From: Phytophthora colocasiae
Taxonomy: Eukaryota; Oomycota; Peronosporomycetes; Peronosporales; Peronosporaceae
Reading direction: 5' to 3'
Length of the DNA: 64,000 nucleotides
NCBI GenBank assembly: GCA_018806915.1
Contig: JAGKQI010000077.1
Coordinates: 62,001-126,000, forward strand
Within the stretch, counting starts at the first letter, position 1, and every line of letters starts with the position of its first letter. The position numbers and the translations under genes were made by a program. Shown in pieces: positions 11,059-19,542 of this stretch. The notes under the pieces were generated by a model. It ran no database searches, had not been told where the DNA came from, and saw only the letters and a program-made list of their open reading frames with translations.

Positions 11059-11597
11059 ATGGCAGACATGGAGACGCCAGGGCGAGGAAACCAAGTGATT
11101 AAAGTGGTGATGCCCACTTACATCATGGCACCAACAGAGGATGAACGGTATTGATGTGATACATTTGCACTTCCGGTGTCAAAGGTCTCAGATAATTTCT
11201 ATGTGATCAATGAACAGCTTCCGCCGTAAAAAGGTGTGCAACATCATCTCCGAGTGTATGACCAAAGAACTCGAAGGCAAAGAGTTCGACGAGAGTGACT
11301 GTAAGGGGTGGAGCACTGCAATTGCCGATGCAGTGAAAGCTCGTATCCATTCCGAGTGCAGTTTCCCTCGATACAAAGTCGTCGTACAGACTTTCATCGG
11401 CCAGCAGAAACTGCAGGACGTACGTATCACGTCCCGCTGCTTGTGGGACAACGACCACGATAACCACGCATCGGCAGTGTTTAACAGCGTAAGCCTTCAC
11501 TCTACATATTGTTTTACTGCGAAAAGCTGACGCATTAGCCTTGATACAGCAACACATTTGGGCAACCTGTGTGGTTTTTGGGTTCTACGCCGACTAG
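11059..11597 (+). CDS. Tctex1-type dynein light chain (DYNLT2B/TCTEX1D2-like), 3 exons
   Basis: Rebuilt by splice inspection: exons 11059-11147, 11218-11488 and 11550-11597, introns 70 and 61 bp, giving about 135 residues. Joining exon 1 to exon 2 gives YIMAPTEDERFRRKKVCNII, the typical Tctex1 start in which an F..+.V..II helix follows a Y..xP motif. Exon 2 supplies YKVVVQTFIGQQ and SRCLWDNDHDNHASAVF, family hallmarks. Exon 3 ends in ATCVVFGFYAD, matching the last beta strand. Tctex1 light chains bind dynein intermediate chains and cargo, and the DYNLT2B group serves cytoplasmic dynein-2 in cilia; oomycete zoospores are flagellated, so a ciliary role is plausible. The acceptor at 11217 was chosen over one at 11191 because only it keeps frame and homology. 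Confidence 0.82.
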
Positions 11598-12094
11598 GAA
11601 CAAAACAAGTCTTAACGACAAAGTACATGCTTTTTATCTATAAGTTATTTCTTGGGTTTCTCTGGTGATATGTACGTACGTAGGTATGATAGTAGTGGTA
11701 GTAAGTGGCAGCGGCGCTGTGTTTTCTCTCTAGCTCGTATTAGCAGTCTCGCGGCAGTCATCTTGCGGTCTTCTTCGGCTTTGTGTCCAGGTTATCTGCT
11801 TCTTGTATCTCAATCTTCTTTCTTCTTCTTTCTAGTTGGATGTAAACTCAAATGCTGTTGTGCTTGGCTTCTTGATCGTCTCCACTTTGTTTTTTTTCTT
11901 GCACTTGTTCAATGTCGGGCCCTCCCAAAAAAACATTTCGGCCCGTGGTCATACTTTACATCTATCCACATTGACCAAGCAGCAGCAGCATCGAGTATCC
12001 CAGCACGCAATCACAGTCACCTTGACAGCTTCAGTTCGAGCAAAGCACAACGCAGCAACCCACTTACGCCTTCAGCTGCGCGCGTCTTGGTAGA
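11598..12094. other. Convergent intergenic region
   Basis: About 500 bp between the stops of the convergent Tctex1 and HAD-like genes. It contains pyrimidine-rich tracts (TTTCTTCTTC-type near 11820 and a T8 run near 11890). An open frame across it encodes low-complexity sequence with no recognisable domain and is not called. Confidence 0.45.
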
Positions 12095-12931
12095 TTATGC
12101 GCCTCCGTTGAGCATTTCCCAAGTGATTTGCAGGTCCAGGTCACCCTCGTGGGTACACAAGTGCTCCATGTTGGCAAGAATAAGCTCCACCTCCAACTGC
12201 AGCTCGCTGATCTTCGGGTACGCGATGAACTTCATGGATTTTCCGTGACATGCGTCCATTGCCTGCATCTTGACGTTGATCAGTGCCTCGCGCTCCGTTG
12301 GTCCATCACCGAGCGAGATAACATGTCGAGGGATGCCAGCTGAGTCTTCCTCTCCGTACGACTCCCACACCGGAAACACTTCGTTGTTGAAAGCTTCTAC
12401 TTTCCATCGACGCGGGCAGTCTGGATACAGGTATTCGTATGTGGAGCGAGCAGAGATGACTTTAATCCGCGTGTTGAAAAATGGCACAAGGCGAGGCATG
12501 AAGAGCGACGCTGAGAGTTCTACCCAGCCAGTCTCCGCAGCAGTCACAATGACCACACGGCCATACGACAAGGCAGTCTCCAGGAGCTGCGACGGATTCC
12601 TCAAGCTCTTTGAGCTCTGCCTGCACTTCTTCCGGGATGTCTGGCTCTTCGTTAATGTACTTAGGGCAGAGACCGAGCTTGGCAATGGCGGACGATGCCA
12701 TGAGTGTGTCATCTATTGTCGAGCAAGAACATGAGCATTGCGGAATGAAAACTGCAGTGAAAAAGGCGACAACAGTCGCTTACCCCAGTCAAAGAAAATG
12801 ACGACGTCCTCCGGGTTGTGTTTGCTGTTGTTGGTGCTGCGTGGACTGAAGACGTCGTAGCTGTCGAGCGAAAGGCTGTTGCGCGCCTCCTCTACGCAGA
12901 CGTCTCCACTTGTGTTGGTGTTGGGGGCCAT
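12095..12931 (-). CDS. HAD-superfamily-like protein with DWDDT motif, 2 exons, 1-nt frameshift
   Basis: Exon 1 12931-12784, 71-bp intron, exon 2 12712-12095. The splice recreates FFDWDDTLMASSAIAKLGL: DxDxT is motif I of haloacid-dehalogenase-type phosphohydrolases. Further on, VVIVTAAETGW fits motif II, RWKVEAF may supply the motif III Lys, and ISLGDGPTEREA fits motif IV. The frame must change by one base near 12585-12592: ELKELEESVA is read in one frame and LLETALSYGRVV in the next. One extra base, real or a consensus error, explains it. Full length would be about 278 residues. Related proteins of unknown function are common in stramenopiles and ciliates (recalled pattern, not searched). The substrate is unknown. 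Confidence 0.7.
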
Positions 12932-13616
12932 TGTCGTGTTCTAGGCTGGAGATTAACAAATGGAGTCGATCTGCTACGTCGTCGAGTCGCTTGGTCTATG
13001 CAGCCGAGTGAAGGTCCCTAGTGACTGTAAACGACAACAATGTGCAACCCCAAGTCAGTTTCCAGACTGCATCTATTAGATGTCGCTCGCTTTCCACACT
13101 CACGTTCGGTTTAGTCGCTGCAAGAAGAGGAATGTACAAGCGAGCGAGTGCTTCTAGTGTAGTGTAGTGAACTCTCTTTAAGAGCTTTGGTTGTCTCCGT
13201 TTGCCGTCGAAACCAGAACTGACTTCCAGCGGTCAAGCATGAGCAGGTCAGTTGTCGAAAAAGGACTTTCGACCAATGGAAGATTTTTATTTCCATTTCT
13301 ACCAATACGAAAGAGAAGAGAAGACATGGTTTCAGCCAATGCCAGTGCAGTTTTCGTCCGGCTTTTCCGCTCGCGAGTCGCGACAGTAACAAGCTATTAA
13401 GCTGGCTTCTTCTCTATGCCACCCAGCAGCTCCATTGCATTATTACTGCTGCACTTCGAGCTATTAGCTTTACCACCACCATGCGCTAAAAGTGTCGACG
13501 GGTATTCATTGCATCGTAGTTGTGAAAGTTCACCGAGAAGTCTGCGACTCGCTCTGCGATTCTTCAGCCGGACTTGATCGGATTCTCCACCGAACGCTTC
13601 CCGGCTCCAAGTCGCT
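12932..13616. other. Intergenic region upstream of HAD-like gene
   Basis: About 690 bp with no supportable coding sequence. Near 13495 lies one copy of a short motif (TCGACGGG..TTGCATCGT) that recurs near 14745 and 15079. The HAD-like gene promoter should be in the left part. Confidence 0.4.
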
Positions 13617-14270
13617 TCATCTGGTCATCGTCTCAGTGCAGACGTGACTTGGACCACTACAGTAGTATCTGCCGGTGAAACCTCGAGCTAGAGCTGCACC
13701 TTGCGCGGCAGCCTGGGCAGCGGCAAGAGCGAGGTCTGCAGTTCGAAGCGCAGCTTGATGCGCCAATTGAGCATACGCAAAGGCGACAGACGCGTAGGCG
13801 GCGTTGCTGGAGGCAGTTTGGACCGCCATACTAGCGGTTGTGGAGAAAGCTGAAGCTTCAAAGGCTGCGTGGGGTACGGCGGCTTCGACTGCAGTAATAG
13901 AGGCGGCCGGTTCCTCCGCAGTGACTACCGGTAGATTCTGGGCCGCGGCTATCAGTAGTTGTTGAGCTGCAGCTAGATCTTGGGCAGTGTCTCCTAGTAG
14001 TCCTTGGAACTTCCTCCAGCACGTCAGATACCCATCGATCAGAAGTTGGGCCCTGTGACGGGAGCCAAGCCATTGACACTGTTGATGGAAAATTGAAGAA
14101 TGCCCCACAAGGATCATAGATTTCTCGTTGCCCCAGCGTTGCCCCCAGTCGGCGTCAAATTTTGCGTTGTGCACTACACGTACTACATGTATACCGGTAT
14201 GGTATGAACTCGTAGAAGCAAGAGTTGAACCAATCGCCAACACCGGAAAACTTGGTGCACCAAATCCCAA
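13617..14270 (-). pseudogene. Alanine-rich open frame, unknown; possibly a decayed repeat protein
   Basis: The last ~110 codons of this open frame are strongly Ala-rich and helical in character (AAQQLLIAAAQN, AHQAALRTADLALAAAQAAA). The first ~100 codons look unlike coding sequence. Similar short Ala-rich stretches reappear on the same strand in other frames near 14430 (LQAAVRIAGLAQTAAVASAQL) and near 14990, so this may be the best-preserved part of a duplicated, decaying gene. No family is recognised and expression is uncertain. Confidence 0.3.
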
Positions 14271-15252
14271 GAAGCTTGGTCATCGATCTTGAAGCGACTT
14301 CATGTTGAGGTGCAGTAAATTGAACTATGCTGGCAAAGGTGTTGTTTGCTATGACGAAGATGCATGTCAGTCTGATGAACTCACTCTTCGGCTTTAGACA
14401 CTGCCAGCTTATACTGAACGCGTTCAGAGCTATAGCTGCGCAGAAGCAACAGCAGCAGTTTGAGCAAGACCAGCAATTCGAACTGCGGCTTGAAGCGACT
14501 GGATGCAATCAATGGCGTATGCCGCAGCTGCAGTATTCCATGTAGTGCACTACCCAAAAATTTGGCGTCAAATTCTACGAGTACCGGATAAGCGAGGAAC
14601 CATTGCCCCAGAGTGTCGTCAATGCAGTGGAAGGCGGACGGACTGCATCTTGAGCTGTGTTCACGAAATCGTACAGTAGCTATTTGAGCGGTGAACGGCT
14701 AGTACTTGACCAGCGTGTGCTTGAGTTACTTGCTTCTAGAGCGATCGACGAACCTTGCATCGTTTAAAGAATGGTTGTGAGGTTGCTCCAGATGTCCGGT
14801 ACTAAAAGTATCGGCACTACATCTTGGTTATTAACGTATCCACCGAACTCCAAGAACTTAAGCTTGCGCAGAAGCGACGATAGCAACTTGAAGGAGCTCA
14901 AACGTTCGACTTGTGGCTTGAAGCCACGGTTGAAAGCAGCGACCACGTACCAGAGGCAGCTTGGGCTTCATTTTGAATTGTAGCAGTGAGCGCTGCAGCT
15001 ATCAAGGCAGCTGCTGAGGCAACGTCGAAAGGTAGTTGGGCGGGGATGAGCCGGCAAGATCAATAGCTTGTAAGAGCGTCGACGGGCCTTGCATCGTGCG
15101 TGGAGAATTGAAAAATACCTGTAGCATAATCTGAGGGCCATAATGAATGCACCGTACTGCTCCATGAGCACAAAGATTGGATTGATTTTTTGGTACGGTG
15201 TTTGTCTATCGACCACTTCCTCCGTGGGCGAGACCTTGTGGTTCTACTCGTT
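14271..15252. other. Degenerate repeat-bearing region between Ala-rich frame and FYVE gene
   Basis: About 980 bp with no long credible coding frame. It holds scattered Ala-rich fragments on the minus strand, two copies of a motif also seen near 13495 (14745-14763 and 15079-15097), and a GGCGTCAAATT segment at 14559 shared with 14150. The pattern suggests old local duplications that have decayed. Confidence 0.4.
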
Positions 15253-17148
15253 CTACATCTTCTCGCCGCGTCGACCTGCCTCCTCTGTCTTCTTGAGCTT
15301 CTCCGGGTTCACTTCGTCCCACTCGATGTTGATCACACGGTTGATGAACTTGGACATGTCGCTCTTCTCTGGCTCGTCGTTGCGCTCCTTGAACACGTTG
15401 TAGCACGTCTTGCACACGCGCTTCTTCTCTCGGTTCGCTGCGCCACGGCGTGTGCGTCCTGGGAAACCCATGGGGAACTTGTACATCTCTACGAACAGCG
15501 ACGAGCACTCGGCGCAACAGAGACGACCGCAGTGCGTGCAGTTGTGCTCTCGGTGGCCGAATTTGAACTTCTGACGGCACAACATGCACTCGGAGCGCTC
15601 TTTCCTTGTGATGTATGTGGGCGGGAAGTAAACGTGTGCGATCAGGAGACGCAGGTCCTTGCGGGGCAACTTCTCGAACACGCTCTTGCCCTCTGCGTCC
15701 TCCACGTCCATCTTGGCGCCAGCACGCACCAATGCACCAGCAATGTTGAGTCGGCCAGTGCTGATAGCAGTGTGAATTACAGTCTGGCTGTCGTGCATGT
15801 CGTTCGGGTTGGCGCCGAACTTGAGCAGCATGCGCGGGATGATGACGCTGTCGTCCTTGGATGTGATGACGGAGATGATCAGCGGCGTGAACTTGCGACT
15901 GTTCTTGACGTTGGCACTACCACCGTTCTCCAGCAGTAGGTGCACCATAGCAGGAGTCTTTGTGGCGGCAAAGTGTAGTGCCGTGTTGCCCTTGTCATCC
16001 TCAACATTGATGAGATCCTCAATCGGTTTGTATTGCTCCAGAATGACCTTCACCAATGGCACCTTGCCACTCTTCACTGCGAGGTGCAAACCAGTCTGGC
16101 CATGGTTTGGCTCTCGGTTCAACAACGCCTCTGGGCCATCCACACGTAAATGCTGTACTACACCGCGGAGGTTGCCCTTTGCACACATCTCGTGCAACGT
16201 ACCGATCGGGTGGCTCTTCATCAGCGGAGCTGTGCTATCCATCGTCACGCGCACTGACGGTCGAGGCGCGTCGGTATTCATCGTATTGTTCATTGACGAA
16301 TTCAATGAAGACGCAATTGACCCGGTCGATTCCTCTGAAGGACGCGCGTGAGGAGGCGCTGCATGGCTGTCATCAGGCGAGAAATCGCTCACATTGTCAA
16401 TCAGTGCAATACCCGATTCCTCCTCTGCATCCGGAAGAATCGGCACTCCATCGCCCTTCGTTTCAACGGAGAAATGTCCAAGCATCGCAACCGTCGAGCC
16501 ACTCTTATCGCGCTGGAATCGATCCTTAGCGCGATCTTTGCTTGACTTCTTCTGCACCTCCTCGACCTCTTCCTTCTCTTCTTCAACCTTCCACTCGCCA
16601 TGGTCCGCATCAACGTCGAAGCTTTCGTCACGCCACGAGTCACGCGACTCGCGGGACGCGCGCACCGATTCGTCCTCTGAGTCTTCGAAGCCCAAGTCAT
16701 TGACACCCGACGTCAACACCAAACCGTCCAACTCGCGGAGCTTCTCTTCTGGTGGAACGGATTGACGGGGTGAAGCAGGCTTCTGCTTTTGTGACTTGGC
16801 CGACCTTACAGTCACTGGCTCCGTGAGTTCGTAGTCTTCCTCTACTGCTGGATGCTTGTATGCTGGTTCATCACTAAACACCACTGGCTCAGCAGGTGTC
16901 GGTGCAGCTGCAGGTGTAGGAACTGACTTGGATGCAACCTTCGGGGGCGACTCCGTCAACTTCTTGGTAGTCGGCACCTTGGCACTTTGGCGTTGAGGTG
17001 GAGCCGGTGGCTCTGGGAAGTCCGATTGCATCTTGTGCACGGGCATTGAAGCTCGGTCCGGGTGCGACGGAGCTGGAGGTGCCGGTGTGTACTTGGTCGA
17101 TCCTCTTTGCGAGCCACGAGGATACGACGGTGGGGCCTGAGAGCCCAT
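15253..17148 (-). CDS. Ankyrin-repeat protein with C-terminal FYVE-type zinc finger
   Basis: 631 residues from the ATG at 17148. Residues 1-310 are low-complexity and Pro/Ser/acid-rich. Residues about 311-500 are ankyrin repeats (TGLHLAVKSGKVPLVKVIL, NTALHFAATKTPAMVHLLL, FTPLIISVITSK, VIHTAISTGRLNIAGALV). A FYVE-like finger follows at about 515-595: paired cysteines CMLC, then REHNCTHCG in place of the R+HHC+xCG core, and a final CKTC. FYVE domains bind phosphatidylinositol-3-phosphate on endosomes; ankyrin-FYVE proteins are abundant in oomycetes and are presumed membrane-trafficking adaptors. The frame stays open upstream to 17268, but codons before about 17168 are retroelement sequence, so the ATG at 17148 is preferred. 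Array sequence begins about 20 bp upstream of this ATG, so the native promoter, and possibly original N-terminal codons, have been displaced. Confidence 0.85.
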   Translation of the reverse strand: MGSQAPPSYPRGSQRGSTKYTPAPPAPSHPDRASMPVHKMQSDFPEPPAPPQRQSAKVPTTKKLTESPPKVASKSVPTPAAAPTPAEPVVFSDEPAYKHPAVEEDYELTEPVTVRSAKSQKQKPASPRQSVPPEEKLRELDGLVLTSGVNDLGFEDSEDESVRASRESRDSWRDESFDVDADHGEWKVEEEKEEVEEVQKKSSKDRAKDRFQRDKSGSTVAMLGHFSVETKGDGVPILPDAEEESGIALIDNVSDFSPDDSHAAPPHARPSEESTGSIASSLNSSMNNTMNTDAPRPSVRVTMDSTAPLMKSHPIGTLHEMCAKGNLRGVVQHLRVDGPEALLNREPNHGQTGLHLAVKSGKVPLVKVILEQYKPIEDLINVEDDKGNTALHFAATKTPAMVHLLLENGGSANVKNSRKFTPLIISVITSKDDSVIIPRMLLKFGANPNDMHDSQTVIHTAISTGRLNIAGALVRAGAKMDVEDAEGKSVFEKLPRKDLRLLIAHVYFPPTYITRKERSECMLCRQKFKFGHREHNCTHCGRLCCAECSSLFVEMYKFPMGFPGRTRRGAANREKKRVCKTCYNVFKERNDEPEKSDMSKFINRVINIEWDEVNPEKLKKTEEAGRRGEKM

Positions 17149-17440
17149 GGGACTGGTAGGTCCTCCCCACAGCCTCTCCCCCACCAAGCCCGAGGCTACC
17201 GCGTGGCGGAGCCGTAGGTCTTCTCGCGACCGAGGTGGCCGCTCGTGGGTGCGTGTCGTGGGCCTCATAGAGGATACGATACTTCAGGTCCTCATCGTGA
17301 GGAACCACCACGCGTGGTCGGTCATCCTGACCCGTGCTGTAGTACGGCAGACCGCCTTCCAGGCTATAGCGCTGGAGTTTCGCCTTTAGGCGTCGTGACA
17401 GAGTCACCTTTAAGTCCTTAAACTCATCGCTCCCTAGAGC

Positions 17441-17698
17441 TTAAAGCAGCGCGACACAAGAGTCGTCCTGAGCATGCTGCTCAACCCATGTGAGGCGTGT
17501 CGGCCTCTTCGAAGTCAAGTCTTCGAAGACTTCCCTGTCGAACAAAGTTGCTCGATGCAAGTTGCTCGATGCGCCCGAGTCCACTAGGGCACGAAGAGAG
17601 TTAACTCTCTTCGACATCACGTTCAGGATGACAAGGTTTGGCTTGTCATCTTGCAGCTTACAGCGAGAAACCTTCTCGCTGGGGGCAGCAGTCCTCAT
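17441..17698 (-). pseudogene. Array-type retropepsin fragment (representative copy)
   Basis: Encodes MRTAAPSEKVSRCKLQ then NSLRALVDSGASSNLH; DSGA is the catalytic Asp motif of retroviral-type aspartic proteases. The sequence differs clearly from the protease of element A ([10 protein letters not shown]), so the unit's protease comes from a second gypsy family. The frame runs straight into QDDSCVALL, which is RNase H/integrase-side sequence of the element A family: reverse transcriptase is missing and the two families are fused here. In short-class units the fusion ends at a TAA. Further copies are given under each unit. Confidence 0.75.
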
Positions 17699-17736
17699 CG
17701 TCGCGTGTCCAAGCTCGACACGCGAGACTGCATCAG

Positions 17737-17760
17737 CAGTAGGACGCCCCGCGCCTACTG
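17737..17760 (-). repeat. Array copy of the gag-pol stem-loop (CAGTAGG ... CCTACTG)
   Basis: A 7-bp stem around a GC-rich loop, upstream (in coding direction) of the array retropepsin. It aligns with the element A stem at 23607-23630; the seventh pair is G-C here and A-T there. It recurs in every unit that keeps the protease region. Confidence 0.65.
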
Positions 17761-17769
17761 GTCCTTGTG

Positions 17770-18680
17770 GTGAAGTGGATTCAAATCAAGCCGGATATGA
17801 CGCAGAACGACTACGATGATGGGTGACGTGCGACATGGTGCTACGATAAGGACAGATCCCTAAAACTGGGTACCTACTCTAGGGCGGATCCTAAGTTATC
17901 CAGATACCGGATCCTCAAGGTCCAAGGCCCTCGGATCCAGACTCGGATCCTCATGATCCAAGACATCAATGAAGTAAAGTAGTTGCAGGAGAGCCAGCAT
18001 GATCCAAGATAGAGATTGGCGATAAGAAAGATAGGGTACAGGATGAGAAACTGGATAACCATCAATCAGAGAGTCGAATTTACCTTCTAGTCCGCAAGTG
18101 GTTTTCTTCAGGGCCCAAGACAAGGGAAGTGGAGAGTGCGCAAGTGGTTTTCTTCAGGGCCCAAGACAAGGGAAGAGGATAGTGTATTGGCCTCCACAGC
18201 TAAGACCGGATCCCCGATTTGGCCGGCTTACCTTACGCTAGTGAAGACCTCAGATCCAACGGTGTTGATTGCTTAACCGTAGGATTCCTAGACCTCTCAA
18301 CTACCCCAAGACCAACCGCTACAGGAGGCGGCAAGCAAGACAGTAAAGGAAAAGGAGCCCCACACCCACCAAGGCACCCCCGGAGCCAAGGATCCACACG
18401 ATCTTCGAGTCCAAGACCAAGATCCCAACCAGGACCTGTGTGCAGGAACCCCCCACGCAACCTCCCAAGTCCCCGCCAAGGACGTTCAAGCCCTCACGCC
18501 TGTGTACACTCTCCCGTTCCTGAGAGAGCAGATCCCGCCCACAGACGGGTACACAAGGTGAGCCTCAGCAACCCCCACGATTATCGGAGTACCCCCTTCG
18601 TTAGTCAGTGTCTGGGCACCGTGTGTGAGCGTTGGATCCCTGCTCATTCCAGCGGATCCACTACACCACATCCTTGGCGT
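17770..18680 (-). repeat. ~0.9-kb non-coding spacer of the array unit, GGATCC-rich (representative copy)
   Basis: Lies between the gag knuckle and the retropepsin, where gypsy elements normally have less than 0.3 kb. It carries eight GGATCC hexamers here (up to ten in other units), four of them within about 70 bp at 17884-17950. It also has a direct repeat (18094-18129 and 18140-18175) and a short hairpin GGCGTT..AACGCC beside a T run near 18675-18690. Only short open frames with proline/serine-rich or biased composition are present on either strand; none resembles a known domain. Origin is unknown: a nested insertion or a decayed LTR/leader are possible. Confidence 0.6.
18094..18175. repeat. 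36-bp direct repeat, 46-bp offset, inside array spacer
   Basis: The sequence starting gcaagtggttttcttc and ending caagggaag occurs at 18094-18129 and again at 18140-18175. It recurs in all units with the spacer; some units carry gcaagcgg in the first copy, which is a useful marker for unit ancestry. Confidence 0.85.
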
Positions 18681-18684
18681 TTTT

Positions 18685-19393
18685 TTAACGCCCGCCCGCT
18701 ATGCACTCGCGTGCATAGTGACCGATGTTACTACACTTGTAACATTGAACCTTACCGTTCCTACGCTGCTGTTGACCAGCAGTCGTAGCACTCGAGAGGT
18801 CCATAGGTTCCGGACCTCCCGTCTTCGCAACAGGACGCGCCGGCTTCGGCGCGTTCGCATGGAGTTTAGCTTGACGCCGGCTAAACTCCTCTTGCATTAC
18901 AAGGCTGATCGCCTCTTCGAGGGTATTCGGATAATCTCGGAAGAGATATGTTTTGACGGGACCATCTCTTAGTCCCTTCATGAACGTGACAACCTTGGTC
19001 GCCTCGTCGATTGGGTTCGCCACTATGTTCGATACCAAGTATCGAGCACGCTGGGCAAAGGTGTGAACGCCCTGCTGCAGATCGAGAGCGGAGTTTCTCG
19101 ATCTGAACTCGTTCTTCGGGGGCTCAAACGCAAGATTGAGTTCCTCCTTGAACACATCGTACGTGCTGAAGCACGTAGCATCCGAGAGTCGGCGCCCATA
19201 GGCCTAACTCCTCGCACGTCCGCCAAGACATGACATGGCGAACGCGACCTTCGACATCGGGTCGACGATACGTCGAGCCGCAACGGCTGTGTCGAGTTCG
19301 ACAAGCCAACGAAGGAGGGTCTCGTCCTCCTTCCCCGTGTAGGTACTCACGTGGAGTTTTCAACGACTCCACGCGTGGCTTAGGGGAAGCCAT
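18685..19393 (-). pseudogene. Array-type gag with CCHC zinc knuckle, broken (representative copy)
   Basis: In coding direction: a frame with DETLLRWLVELDTAVAARR and SKVAFAMSCLGGRAR, a TAG near 19203, then YDVFKEELNLAFEPP through CYKCSNIGHYAREC, a C-x2-C-x4-H-x4-C nucleocapsid knuckle. That is the normal order of a gypsy Gag. Besides the TAG, a one-base shift lies near the TACC/TACACG junction. The same TAG context (ggcctaactcctcg on the + strand) is present in nearly every unit, so the gene was dead before the array grew. Gag would package element RNA in virus-like particles. Confidence 0.8.
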
Positions 19394-19542
19394 CGAGGCA
19401 GCAACATCTCATTGCTCCTTAACAATGTACCCCAGCGTGTGGCATTCGCATGCCAGTCTCGCTCACGACTTGGATCAGATCGAAAGCTGAGTGGCTTGGC
19501 TCGAGGGGCCTCAGTCCCTGACTGCTCGCCTGCAGCTTCAGC

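Larger units (their letters stand above)
17168..19542 (-). mobile_element. Array unit 1 (short class, truncated at host junction)
   Basis: Left end of the array, abutting the 5' region of the FYVE gene. It contains, in + order: the short-class integrase fusion (cggag joined to ccgtagg near 17214), the RNase H tail, retropepsin at 17441-17698, the spacer at about 17770-18680, broken gag at 18685-19393, and the linker that joins it to the stop of element A pol. Like other short-class units it carries TAA (agcttaaagc at 17438) just downstream of the retropepsin. Confidence 0.85.

Noticed and set aside
11652..12248. 198-codon + strand frame between the Tctex1 and HAD genes
   Set aside because: It overlaps the HAD-like gene antisense and has odd composition (FFFF, CCC runs) and no domain.
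17896..18123. 75-codon - strand frame (MSWALKKTTCGLEGKF...) with a hydrophobic segment, present in most units
   Set aside because: It is short, unsupported by any family, and conserved only because the whole spacer is copied; no coding constraint can be inferred.
18219..18788. 189-codon + strand frame antisense to the array spacer and gag, recurring in several units
   Set aside because: It starts at TTG, is Pro/Ser/Arg-rich low complexity, is broken by indels in most units, and is explained as the reverse of biased spacer and gag sequence.
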